Notes: generated by a model from the letters alone, not told the origin. Counted from the stretch's first letter, positions 35,228 through 45,367 are shown. The stretch: 64,000 bases of DNA from Zopfochytrium polystomum (GCA_025765615.1 JAIVFJ010000049.1:287981-351980), one strand, 5' to 3'. Made by a program: numbers and translations.

Positions 35228-35767
35228 CTATTGAAATAGGTCTCCATAAAACAAATATATCCTTTCCATTACACTTTCCATGTCTTCTTCCATTGCTTCT
35301 TTTAATACTTTCATCAACAATTCTTCTTTCTCTTTTTCTTCCACTTCTGCATCTGGATTATATCTTATAAATCTTACTGGACTGCCTAGATCATATATTA
35401 TATTATTCATCTTTATCATTTCACATAACTGTGTGTGTGTGCATAATGTTGATACTCGTCTACTTCAAGTACTACAAAATGTGACTGGGCCTTTATTATG
35501 AAATCTGGTTTGCTGTTCATTCTTAGGCTTGACATTGGTTGCACTTCACCTGTCAAGTTCCCTTCATTGTCATACACATATTTTTCTGCTGCTCTTATTG
35601 TGCACATATTTATATCCTGCTTCTTTTAATAGTCTTATTATTCGCATTTCTCTCTTCACTATTTTCCTACAACAGTTTTCACATGCTTTTGACCATTCCT
35701 CCCTATCTTCATTCATCTTTGATCCACAATTTAGACAGAAGTATTCAAGTTGTAAATCCGTCGACAT
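35228..35767 (-). pseudogene. PD-(D/E)XK-like nuclease of giant-virus type, frameshifted
   Basis: Three overlapping minus-strand frames give successive parts of one protein: a Cys-rich zinc-binding part (CLNCGSKM ... CENCC) at 35570-35767, a catalytic-like part with SKPDFIIKAQSHFVVLEVDEY at 35416-35607, and a C-terminal part with GSPVRFIRYNPDA at 35228-35419. The order PDF...EVDE-H...FIRYNPD is the pattern I associate with a nuclease-like protein common in NCLDV genomes. Frame changes at about 35590 and 35417 disrupt it. The active-site-like D and E/D residues are still present, so decay is moderate. The function in viruses is not established. Confidence 0.65.
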
Positions 35768-35878
35768 TTACATTCTTCTACATTTTAATATTCTTTTCCT
35801 TACGCGCTCCAGTTTAAAACTTTTTCTTCATACTTTAATTGTATTAATGCTTTCACCTGAATTAACTTCGTCTATTGA

Positions 35879-36040
35879 CAATTTGTCCCAGCGGGACCTC
35901 GTTCGACTTTACTGTATGTCATTCCTAAAATTCAAGAACTTAAAGAGAAACGTGGTCGATGTTTCCATAATATTGTTTATGCTGTAAAACATCCTGAGAA
36001 ACTTCAAGAAATTCAACAAGCATCTCGTAAACGCTCTTAA
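35879..36040 (+). pseudogene. Short plus-strand relic in the island, unknown
   Basis: A 54-codon stretch without an initiator Met, reading QFVPAGPRSTLLYVIPK and ending QASRKRS before TAA. Lys/Glu-rich helical content looks protein-like and differs from the surrounding AT noise. It is on the opposite strand from the other island genes. No family recognised. Confidence 0.35.
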
Positions 36041-36349
36041 CCTCCTACTTTGTTAGACATATTTTTCAATCAAAATATACCAAACCGCACAAAGATAATA
36101 TATCAAAAAATTTTCAAAAAGTTTTCATATATTATTTCACATAATCATTCTATTTTTTTTTTAGTTAGTGTATTTACCTTCTCTTCCTTATATCAGTGAC
36201 CAACCATTCCAGTACAAAAGTCCAATATTGTTTTTATCGTTTGGCACCCCTATCTTCTTTATAAAAATCTTTCGAAGATCTGACTCTTCTCCATTACTAG
36301 GTGTCTCTTCCCCTTGTTTCTATATATTTATTTATTACTACTGATGTTC

Positions 36350-36575
36350 TTATAGTTGATCCACCTTCTTCCTCATATGTTTTTCAATAAAATCATCAAT
36401 ATTTTCTTCAATATTATCAGGGCAATTCCCCTCTTGTATTTTTTCTTCTATTTGAAGTCTTATTCCACATTTCTCTATTAACAGTTGCACTATTTGTTCT
36501 GCTGTTATGTTTTCTGTAAATCCTATACATGCGTTTATGACATTTCCTAATATACCTAACTTAAACCATTCACTT
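36350..36575 (-). pseudogene. Small helical protein relic in the island
   Basis: Open minus-strand stretch of about 75 codons with no Met at its start, including LQSEWFKLGILGNVINACIG and ending FIEKHMRKKVDQL before the stop at 36350. Glu/Lys-rich with amphipathic periodicity. It sits downstream of the LRR gene in the same orientation. No family recognised. Confidence 0.35.
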
Positions 36576-36668
36576 TGTAACCATTATCTCTCTCAATGAT
36601 GTATATTTATCACGATCTTCCATGTCAAGAACTTCAAGATATACCATTTTTGGATAAAATTTCTACTT

Positions 36669-37909
36669 TCATATTCGATTTCCTGTACAAATTAAACTGT
36701 TTAGTTCATTTTCTGCGCAATATAGTTCCTCCAATTTAGGATACGTTGGTAAGTAAACTATTCTATTTCTACTGCAATCTAATTCTTGCAAATCCGGATA
36801 CTCGGACAATGTCCTCAGTTGGTTATCTGCACAATTTAAATAATCCAATTGTGGATATGCTGGCAAACTTTTCAATTGATTTTTTGAACATTTAAGTAAT
36901 ATAAGATTTTTGAACATTGGTAAAGTTTTGACTCGACAATTCGTACAGTCTAGTGATTCCAGTTTCTCATATTCATTTATTTCTTCTATATTTGTGTTCT
37001 TGCATGACAATGACATTAAATTCTCAAACTTCGGAATTGTTCTTATACTGGTGTCTGAACAGTCCAACGTTTCCATCTTTGGATACTCCTTTATTTCCTT
37101 TATATTTACAATATTTTTAATTATCAATTCTACTAAATCTGGATACCACTCTATTTTACTCAGCTTATTATCACTACAGATCAGCGTTTTTAGTTTGGGA
37201 AATTTTGGAATTGTTTTCAGTTCATTTTCGGTGCACATTAATTCCGTAAGTTCTGGAAGATCCTCAGGATTTGATAATTTTGTTTGTTTAGTTTTCCAGC
37301 ATTCCAATCTTTCCAACATTGGTAATCTTTCTATTAATATTTCTTCATCACTGTTTCCACAACTTAAATCTATCAATTTTGGATACTCTCTTATTGTCTT
37401 TATCTTATTTCCCATACTTGAAAGTTTTTTCAGATTTGGTAGGCTGGGCAGTTCCTTAATTTGATTGTTATCGCACTTTAACACGTTTAATACAAGATTA
37501 TAATGCAAGTTCTCAATCTGATTATCTTGGCAGTGTATTATTGTTGCATTTGGAAGTCTGAGTAATTTTTTTAAAGTTGTGCGTCGACATTTAAAAGACG
37601 TTACATTTGGAAGTACAGTAATGCTTTCTAACTCTAAGTTTTCATTCCACTTTCCTTCAAGTGTTATGTTTTTCAAATAATAAGTTTTCATGTACAATTT
37701 GTAGACTTTCTCGATATCTTTTTCTACTTTTTTACACCATTGTTCACATAAATGAAATTATTCTTTTCTGTGTAATTTATTTCAAATACCGAGATTATGT
37801 ATTTTAATATTTTTCTTCTATTCCTTTTTGATGTATTTCTTGCTCTTTTTGATATTTTTGACATGTTAGATAAACTACTTATATCATAATTGTCTATGCA
37901 GTATTCCAT
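36669..37909 (-). pseudogene. Leucine-rich-repeat protein (viral type) with an N-terminal frameshift
   Basis: The main frame (37697-36669) has 342 codons made of about 14 units of roughly 20-22 residues with the pattern LPxYPxLxxLxCxxNxL, for example LPAYPQLDYLNCADNQL and LSEYPDLQELDCSRNRI. This Cys/Asn-ladder LRR style is common in NCLDV genomes. An upstream 61-codon frame (37909-37724) starting MEYCIDNYDISSL and rich in Lys/Arg ends near 37730. The main frame is open upstream of its first Met to at least 37755, so the two are probably one gene broken by a single frameshift around 37735-37760. LRR proteins mediate protein binding; the partner is unknown. It could still be expressed from an internal Met. 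Confidence 0.7.
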
Positions 37910-38135
37910 TATTATATTTTATCGAGGTATTATTTTGTCCTTTTTTGTACTTTCAGGAATTAAAAAAGGAATGTTGATTAATGTTGTTTTTAATATTTGG
38001 GTATACCTTTTAAAAGCTGTATAGGCAATATAGACAAACGTTGTGTCGATGATTTATATGTATTTTTTATTAAATCTTTTAAAATCATATAAATCAAATA
38101 ATATGGACAATTAATATAGACAAATTAATCACTTC

Positions 38136-39170
38136 TCATACCAATATTTCTAACAACATCTTCTGATGTGTAATTCTTTCTATCATATTCATCACAACAA
38201 CCGCTTTTATGGTCTTTCTACATGATTTACATATTAATTTTTTGATAATATCATATTGATTATTTGCAGCCTTCACGCTTCCTTTAAGATTTTGACCTGC
38301 CTTTGTCCTTGTTTGAAGCTCAAATTGGGCTTTCAATTCTTTCATTTTAATTTCATTTCCTTCTATTATTTTGAAGTTATTTACCAACCACGAATAGAAT
38401 GGATTTCTTTCACCAATGACCTCTTCTTGTTTTTCTAAAAAGTATACTGGTAGCTTTCCCCATATTTTTTTTCCATCATTTATATTTTCTCTCCACGTTT
38501 TGTACAGCTTAGTAGATTTGTACATAATATTACCAAGTTCAGAAGATTTAATATAACTCAACAATCTTGAATCTGAATCTGAATCTTTGACTTTATTTTC
38601 AAAATGTGCAACTATAATTCTTCTACTAATTTGTCCCATGTCATTGTAACTTATCATGTAATTGCTTGCAAACATCATTGGAACAGTCCATTTTTTGTAA
38701 TTTACAGCATCTTTGTTTTTTACAGCACATTCACCACCCCCTCCGGATATCATTCACCACCCCCTCCGGATATCATTGATTGAAACGTTTGTTGTGGCGC
38801 AAATTTGTGTATGTTTTTTGGCAAATCGTCACTAAGCACTACATCTTTATCCAGAAGATACCCCAATCCAAATGTGGATTCAAATGACTCATTAATGTTA
38901 CCAACATTGTCAAAAAACTCTCTTATTACATCTACTATCACACTTTTTCCACAACCACTTTCTCCATATAAATATAACATTGCATCCCATTCATCTTTTA
39001 TTCCAAACATCCTTCCAATCATGACATATATGAATTCAATCACTTCATCACTAAATTGGTATTTCAACATTTTGCCCAAGTTTCTGTGGTCATGTCTAGA
39101 TCAAAGATTGTGTCGAAATATTTCTTTACTACTTTATTTCCTAAATATCGTTTACATTTTCTATTTCATC
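38136..39170 (-). pseudogene. D5-like superfamily 3 helicase, broken by a 23-bp tandem duplication
   Basis: Minus strand. Walker A is YLYGESGCGKS (near 38960), Walker B DVVLSDDLP (near 38835) and the SF3 sensor/motif C region PMMFASNYM (near 38670), then a DxDSRLL and K-rich C-terminal segment ending at 38136. This is the D5-type primase-helicase ATPase used in NCLDV DNA replication. Two breaks are visible. A perfect 23-bp tandem duplication at 38729-38774 shifts frame right after SMISGGGGE, and a second frame change near 39070 separates an upstream piece (GNKVVKKYFDTIFDLD). The N-terminal primase part is absent, cut off at the island edge near 39240. Confidence 0.75.
38729..38774. repeat. 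23-bp perfect tandem duplication in the helicase relic
   Basis: Two adjacent identical copies, 38729-38751 and 38752-38774, starting ATTCACCACCCCC and ending GGATATC. Twenty-three is not a multiple of three, so the duplication shifts the reading frame. A typical replication-slippage product. Confidence 0.95.
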
Positions 39171-39548
39171 ATCACTATTTTCTATCATTACGACAATATG
39201 ATATCTACTTAATTACTGTTCAATTTGGCACAACTTTGTTAAGTGTTGAGATTTGAGCCTAGGAAACCAACTTCCTGTGTCAACGGTGGCCTCGTCGTCG
39301 CTGCTGATGCGACTTACACTAAGGAAAGCAGCAGTTTGCCAGATTCCAATGTCTGGGAAAGGTTGAAGTCCTCCTGGTCATTGAGTCTGGAAAGTTAAAC
39401 TAAGCCTGAATATTCGTTATTAGCCCCCCTGGCAGTCTCTAATTTGCATCAGAAACGGTTCAAGTCAGTCCCAAACAGCCTGGCATGGGCATTTTAGGTA
39501 GGCTCTTTTGCAAAAATTTTTTGGTCAAACACTTTTGCTTGGTCCATC

Positions 39549-39960
39549 TGTAAACACTCTAGTCTGAGTGAGTGAGTGGAAGGAGTGAATGAGGTGGAGA
39601 TGTGTGTTTGTGGGTGGTCCTTCTCCCCAACTTGGAGAGAAAGAGAAAAAACTCTGTTATGAATTATTGATACATGATGATGATATACATGCTGTAATAG
39701 TTGCTAGGCAAGCGTGACCAGCACAGGGTAAAAACCTCTCCTATATTATCTGCTTGAGCAGAGGAGGAAAACTGTTGACACTGGGATTCTGTTCCACTTA
39801 TTACTCGGAGTATTTGTCATCAGCGCAAGCCAGCGCCCAGGTCTGCATTGGCAGTGGCTCGCTCTCCCATGGGCATCGTGAGAACAATAACTGACAGTCA
39901 CAAAAGGTTCGGGTCCGTCTTGTGCCTCTTGCTGCTAACCAGTCAGTTCCGCGCCTAACA
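39549..39960 (+). mobile_element. Solo LTR, family A (copy 1)
   Basis: 412 bp beginning TGTAAACACTC and ending CGCCTAACA (TG...CA). Flanked by a perfect 5-bp target duplication CCATC (39544-39548 and 39961-39965). A close copy is at 53793-54207. The 5-bp duplication and TG/CA ends indicate an LTR retrotransposon that recombined out. Internal landmarks include GATACATGATGATGATATAC and a run around TTACTCGGAGTATTTGTCAT. Confidence 0.9.
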
Positions 39961-40345
39961 CCATCTGACTCTGCCAATGACGTCAGCTGGCGTCGTACAC
40001 GCCCTTCAACCACAACTGCATCAGCAAGTGTCACAGCAACACTTGCTGCTGTTGGCTGTTTGTTTGTTGTTTCCGCACCTGTGTCAACAGCCAGATAGCT
40101 GCGCTCACCAATGTTGTCGAGGCCAAAAAGGCATGGTCATCCAGCAGATAGACCTATGATTTTGCATTTTGCTCAGTACTGTAATGGACTTTTGATTATG
40201 CACTTCTGGATTTTCAGATATTTGTGTTGCTTAGACAGATTGGCCATACGCTCGCTAAAACTATTGCGATACTTTTTGGCATACTTTTTGCTTTGGACCC
40301 TCAGCGGCAACGGAAAGGACAACAATGTTGGGGTAGGCAGGATCC

Positions 40346-41020
40346 TTGTGGAGCACTGGAGGTGGAGGTGATTGCGAGGCAGCTGCTGCGTGTGTTGGTG
40401 CAGAGTTGGCAAGCAATGAAGGCATTGGGGTCTCAGTGGCCACCACAGAGCCCCAGCACATGACCACAGCAAAAAAGTGTTGGTGTACAGTGACGGCACT
40501 GGAGCTGTTCACCGAGGTAAAGCAATTTGGTCAGGGCGTTACTGGGCCAGCTAGGGATGCAGGCTTACTGCTTTGGACACCAGGGGACACCCTGGGACCC
40601 AATGCATTTGGTAGCGTAACGGCGGTACCAGCTACATCTGTGACTGGAGATCCTGTGGCAGTCATGTGACTTGTGGGAGACAAGTAGTGTGGGAAACAAA
40701 AAATAAAAATAAAAACAAACCACCACTCTTGTCAACCCTAGCAAACAACAAAGCTGCAGGTGAAGTGCCAACAAAAGGAGAATTGCTGCACAGAGTGCAA
40801 AGAACGCAAAACACCAAACTTCCTTCCATCCCAGACCAGATTGCAGATAGCTTTTGGCCCCAACGTTTGATTGATTCTGTGCTAGAAAATCTGGTCAACT
40901 TTGTTCAAATTGGACCCCAAGTTGCTGTGGCCTCGCCTCAGGTGAGCCAAACCACTAACAGTGCACCAGTCTCTGGCGAAAGGCAAACTTCCATCTTCAT
41001 ATACAAGCCCATTGTGCCAG
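40346..41020 (+). pseudogene. Coding relic with the EVKQFGQ...TGPxRDAG motif
   Basis: A frame at 40346-40669 contains FTEVKQFGQGVTGPARDAG and TPGDTLGPNAFGSVTAV. An inverted, diverged copy of that part lies at 46234-46458. Downstream (40740-41000) another protein-like stretch reads LPSIPDQIADSFWPQRLIDS. The repetition of a specific amino-acid pattern in two places suggests fragments of a repeated gene or transposon. Family unknown. Confidence 0.4.
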
Positions 41021-41029
41021 TTGTTATCT

Positions 41030-41100
41030 GGCTGCATAGTGTAGGGGTTATCACATCAGATTCTGATTCTGGGGACCCCAGTTCGATTCCGGGTGCGGCC
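41030..41100 (+). tRNA. tRNA-Gln (CTG)
   Basis: Acceptor GGCTGCA pairs with TGCGGCC (one G-T). D arm AGTGTAGGGGTTATCAC. Anticodon stem TCAGA/TCTGG with loop TTCTGAT gives CTG (Gln). T loop TTCGATT; the T stem has one mismatch. No intron. Confidence 0.85.
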
Positions 41101-41539
41101 TTGGTTGAAGATTTGAAGCAATCTGCCATTGGTTTGTTGTGAACTGTTCCACCATCATGTGCGGCTGTTGTTGGCAGAAAATTGCACCATGCTCTAAGAG
41201 ATCTGTCCTTTATCCTGTCTTTGCAGAAAATCTAACCCTTTCTGGTCGTCTCCCACCATCTCACTTCACCTGTAGCAAGTTGTTCTTCTAGCTAGAGGAA
41301 GGACTTTTTGGCTGTCACATTCAAACGTTTGCTGAGACGCCTTGTTTGCCTGATGAGTGCCTCTGTGTGAGACATGTTTGAGTGAAAAGCGCATTGTGGT
41401 TAAGAAGCTTTCCTCCTCATGAACCACCATGTTCCTAGCAGGTAGGTGGCTGATTATCATGCCACATTTCTGACGCAGTCTTGTCCTAAACGAACCTGCA
41501 GAGCCACAGCTGTGTGCTGGTTGCACAAACAGTGCTCGC

Positions 41540-41850
41540 AATTGTGGAGTGGTGGAGTTGCAGAGTTGTAACAGAGTAGCTGACAAGCAGGAGTGGAGCT
41601 GCAGAGTTGCACGGTTGCAGAGTTGCGGCAGAGTAGCAGAGCTGCCAAGTTGTGGCCAAGTGGCATAGCAGCAGAGAGGCAGAGTCCCAGAGTCAGGGGG
41701 TTGCAGAGTTGCAGCAGAGCAGTGGAGTTGCAGAGTAGCAAAGAAAATCAGAGTTGCAGATTAGCAGTGCAGAGTGAATTTGCAGAGTTGCAGAGTCACA
41801 GAGTTGTGGAGACAGGGAGTTGCAGAGCTGCAGAGTAACAGAAGCGTAGC
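41540..41850 (+). repeat. Imperfect TTGCAGAG/GTTGCAGAG minisatellite
   Basis: About 300 bp of irregular units of 7-20 bp built on GTTGCAGAGTxGxAG, reading as low-complexity ATLQLCNS-type peptide on the minus strand. No gene. Lies in the tRNA/LTR-rich subtelomeric part. Confidence 0.8.
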
Positions 41851-42363
41851 AACCCAAGTGATTGCATTGCAAGTTTGCACTTTTTTTTTTGCACAAGGAG
41901 AAACCTTTTTTCAATCAATGTAGCAATAGTTGCACATGCTGCACAGCACAACTTTGCATGGGGTAAAGTGCCTGTCTTGGTCAGGCTTCCACAGTCCAAC
42001 CCCCCACATCATGCTGGATTCGCAACCTGACTTAAGTTTTTTGTTTATCTCTTTTTTTTTCTGCTCAGTCTGTCAGCCAGGAACCAGACATTAGAATAAA
42101 GAAATTTGCAATCTTTTGGCTGAACAAGCCTAAAGCAAACACTCAACAGAAAGTTGAAGCTTTTTTCCAGCTTGTTCAAACAAATGCAAATTGCTGGTTT
42201 TGGCAAAGAACCCATTGGCTTGTTGGTTTGGCCACTTGGACCATCAAATGACACCAGTCAGCCAATGAAATTTGACAAGGCCCAACACACAAACACTGTT
42301 CACCTGTGCTGCACCACAGGTGGTGCAGCACAGGTCGTCAGGAGTTTCGCTCCCTTCCTGCAT
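41851..42363. other. Spacer with a small coding-like relic
   Basis: Around 42065-42250 on the plus strand, SQEPDIRIKKFAIFWLNKP and a Gln/Asn-rich continuation look protein-like, but there is no start and no family match. The rest is unremarkable. Confidence 0.3.
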
Positions 42364-42436
42364 GGTTTCACCGAGGTTCGAACTCGGGACCTCCTGTGTG
42401 TGAGACAGATGTGATAACCAACTACACCATGAAACC
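42364..42436 (-). tRNA. tRNA-Val (CAC)
   Basis: Minus strand. Acceptor GGTTTCA/TGAAACC pairs fully. D arm GGTGTAGTTGGTTATCAC. Anticodon loop CTCACAC gives CAC (Val). T arm CCGAGTTCGAACCTCGG. 73 nt, intronless. Confidence 0.92.
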
Positions 42437-43905
42437 CCATGACTGGACCTGTCAAGAATATGACACCAATATGCACTTGCTTGCTAGAAATCGTTTGGAC
42501 GTTTGTTGAAAAAGTGAATGAAATGTAGGCTGGAGTTGGCCTGGGTTGGGTTGAGCCACCATGATGCATGCAGCCACTCAGCTGCTGCCACTCCACAGTT
42601 CAGTCAACCAAACCATCTCCTTCTTAAAGCAGAAAGCGGTATTGTAGGCAGTTCCTGCTTCTAATAGCAGCAACAATGCAACAAAGGAACAGCCAGCTGC
42701 TCAGACAGGTTAAGTTTTAAAATATTGTGTTTTTGTCCCCCTGATTTTTTGACCTGTGCTTTGAATTTCTGACAAACCAGCGTTTCATGCAGACAGACTG
42801 TGAGTTGGGTGTGCTGATTGCGTTTTTTTTTCTTTTTCTTTTTTTTTTTTACAATTTGTCCGATATCTTGTGGCAAGGGCAACAACCTTTGTACAAACGT
42901 TTGGAGTAAAACATTAGGCTGCAAAACTGTGTCCACGGTCCAACATCCAGTTACATCCTTCATGGCTGACTCAGGCTGTTTGCGTTTGTAGAGATTTTGT
43001 TGCTCTTGGTTGGGGCAAGAGACCACCCCCCAGGCCAGTGGCGGTAGCCTGCAGGTAAACAAAGGAAGGGGTGGCCTCCAGGCTGTACCTTTTCCTCCTG
43101 AATAGGGTCTGCCACAGACTGAACCGGGTCAAATCTGAAATAAATTTGAGTTTGATTTGAATTCAAATCAGACTTGAATCAAATGAATTCTCCAGTATAG
43201 AGTGATTTGAATTCAATTTGATTCAGGTTTTATAAGTAAAAAATCGAAATTCCATTTGATTTGGCGCAATTTGAGTGCAAAAACAGCCATTTGTGAGATT
43301 CAAATGTCTGGGAAATACATTTTCTCTTGTCATTTGGGTCTGGAAAGCAGAATCAAATCAAATCAAACCCAAATGGGGATCTGGTCTGTGGCAGACGCTC
43401 CTTGTAAAGTGCTTTGCAGCTGTCCATCACTGCTAGAAATCATTGTCAGCTCTGCTGCTGGCAAGCTTGTGGCATCAGGGAGATTGTTGCCCTCATTGCA
43501 GCTTATGATGGCAAAATCAGAAAGAAAAGACCACACCTGGCGCTTATGGCCCTACTTTGGCAAGTGATGGTTTTGGTTTCCTGAGAGTGCCCCCCTTGGC
43601 ACTTTGAGGGTGCAGGAACTTTGTCATGAGCATCTTCAGGTGGTGTTTTTCCCCTTGTCTGTCTGGGGATCCAACTCCCAAGCTCTGCAGGAGACTTGCA
43701 CAATGGAATGTCGACCACCAACTTTTTTTTCTCCTCCCCATTGGAAACTCTACGGTTCAAACATGCAAGTGGGTCCAACAAAACCAGAGAACTGTTGTCG
43801 ATACGTTGAAATTATTACTCAAGCCTACCAATCGTGTGTGCCTTTGCTAACACCCCAGGGAGTCAGCAGCCAGGCAACAGTCCACACAATTCTACTACCC
43901 TTATC
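42437..43905. other. Subtelomeric spacer
   Basis: No gene supported. Around 43136-43400 there is a cluster of AATTTGATT/AATCAAAT motifs forming short inverted repeats. A poly-T run lies at about 42825-42850. Confidence 0.4.
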
Positions 43906-43989
43906 GCTACCGGGTGGACTTGAACCACCAACCTTGCGGTGTGCTGCTGACCATGTCTAACAGCCGCACACGCTAACCAGTTGCGCCAC
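43906..43989 (-). tRNA. tRNA-Asn (GTT), intron-containing, split by a solo LTR
   Basis: Minus strand. From the D arm onward the gene is intact: TGGCGCAACTGGTTAGCG, anticodon stem TGCGG/CCGCA, loop CTGTTA-A giving GTT (Asn), and T arm GGTGGTTCAAGTCCACC. A 17-nt intron lies at the canonical position after base 37 (begins GACATGG, ends AGCAC). The 3' acceptor strand CGGTAGC has no partner in the adjacent DNA, because a solo LTR at 43990-44778 interrupts the 5' end. The matching 5' strand GCTGCCG is at 44789-44783, on the far side of the LTR. As it stands this copy should not give a normal tRNA. Confidence 0.85.
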
Positions 43990-44778
43990 TGTTGGAGTTT
44001 GCACACATTACCTACACCTTTTAAGATCCTCTGACCTGTCTTCAAGAGAAACGATAAGTTAAGATGGCATAAGGACTGATCCAAGTGTCATCTACACTTT
44101 CTCAATCTCTGACACTGTACGAGTGCTTAGAGGTGGTTTCAATCCCCAGTCTGGGTAGACCACATCAGTGTGCTTCACTCTTGCAATTTGATAGGAATGA
44201 TTATAGGAGCTTGACAGGGAGCCTGACTTACTTCTTTGCACACACAACTCCATGGAAGTTCTGGCCAAATCAGCGTGATGCAACAATGATGTCATGCCTG
44301 CCTCCTGACTCCTCAAAGTCTAAACTCTATCTCTCAGAGCTAAAAGGCTATCACCAGAGTCTGATTCCTGAGACCACCTGCAGTATAAAAGGGGGAGCCC
44401 CAGCAGCTCCAGAGAAGCATCATCCCAGATCCTGATCACATCTGCCTGCTCTCTCTCTACCCTCGAATACAACAAACAAAAACCATTATTCTTATCTGAG
44501 TCAACATACCCTCTACCTTGACCTGCGAAGCTCTTCAAGTTCTACCTCAGGTCGATACCTCGTTCGTATAGGGCGCTTCGCTCTTACAAGAAAAGGGTGT
44601 GCTCTGCACTCTAAACAAGACCAATCTGTCTGAGAGCATCGGCTCTCCATCTACTTTGGCAACAAAGGGCGCTTCGCTCTTAACAAGAGAAGGGCTCACG
44701 CTCTAAACAAGCTTTATCGCTCCACGCCGACTCAAGTCTGTTGGTGCCCTTCTGACACGCCAGGCGCAATCACCAACA
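43990..44778. mobile_element. Solo LTR, family B, inserted in tRNA-Asn
   Basis: 789 bp with ends TGTTGG...CCAACA and a perfect 5-bp target duplication GCCAC (43985-43989 and 44779-44783). Inside, GTATAAAAGGGGGAGC (about 44395) is a probable LTR TATA box. A directly repeated segment with GGGCGCTTCGCTCTTA core occurs at about 44569 and 44667. No coding sequence. The insertion point is within the acceptor/D-arm junction of a tRNA-Asn gene. Confidence 0.9.
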
Positions 44779-44789
44779 GCCACGGCAGC
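44779..44789 (-). tRNA. Detached 5' end of the split tRNA-Asn
   Basis: Minus strand GCTGCCGTGGC. Its first 7 nt pair completely with the CGGTAGC acceptor strand at 43912-43906 (one G-T), and the following TGGC is part of the duplicated target. Confidence 0.85.
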
Positions 44790-45059
44790 ATATTACAGTT
44801 TGGAGATGGTTGCCAATTGATCCAATTCTTTTCACACTTTCCCATTCAAGGAAGCGTTCAAAATGTGTGGCAGAGATTGCATATGACCATGGGATTGTTG
44901 GGTTTTGTGTTGAGTCTCCATTCTCAAAATGGCATGCCACTGCAGACTCAGAGGCCAGGCTGCAGGGAAAAGTATGTAAATCAAACAAAGGACCACTCCC
45001 CAAAAGCCATTGGACTTCACGAAATGCAATGCGGTCAATTTTTCTGTCTGGACCCCTGC

Positions 45060-45367
45060 TGTTATGAATCACCCTCTGGAAACCTCTGGAACCTTCTAGA
45101 ACGTTCCTTCATGGAACCTTGTGGAACCTTCTGGAACCTTCTTTGCTTTCCTGACTTGTCTTGTTGTCATTGGTATCATTGGTATCATTGTATTACTAAT
45201 TGCTCTTTCTGGAACTTTCTTTGAGTCTTGACAAGGAAGGCTCTCAAAAGGTATAAAAGGGGGATGGGGGACCTGTCCCATCCCTCAAGTGAATTATTTT
45301 TTCCAATATAATCATCACTCCTCTCAGTTCCTTGTCTGCCTTGTCCTGTCCTGACCTGTTCCTGACA
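45060..45367 (+). mobile_element. Solo LTR of the chromovirus family, opposite orientation
   Basis: 308 bp, TGTTATGAATC...CTGTTCCTGACA, matching the LTRs of the full element at 55182-60486 in reverse orientation but about 45 bp shorter, mostly through fewer GGAACCTTCT units. TATA box GGTATAAAAGG is at about 45250. The flanking 5-mers are CCTGC (45055-45059) and TCTGC (45368-45372), a target duplication with one substitution, which implies an older insertion. Confidence 0.9.

Larger units (their letters stand above)
34121..39240. mobile_element. AT-rich virus-derived island (NCLDV-like endogenous element, decayed)
   Basis: Base composition switches abruptly to AT-rich at about 34140 and back at about 39240. 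The interior, read mainly on the minus strand, has a D5-like SF3 helicase, a leucine-rich-repeat protein, a PD-(D/E)XK-like nuclease and small frames, all with stops or frameshifts. These families co-occur in nucleocytoplasmic large DNA viruses. No introns are seen, unlike the host genes. The helicase loses its N-terminal part at the right boundary, so the insert is truncated or rearranged there. The exact edges and any target duplication could not be defined. Confidence 0.7.

Noticed and set aside
34121..39240. CRISPR array or prokaryotic cassette as explanation for the AT-rich island
   Set aside because: No regularly spaced repeats; gene content is of eukaryotic large-DNA-virus type.
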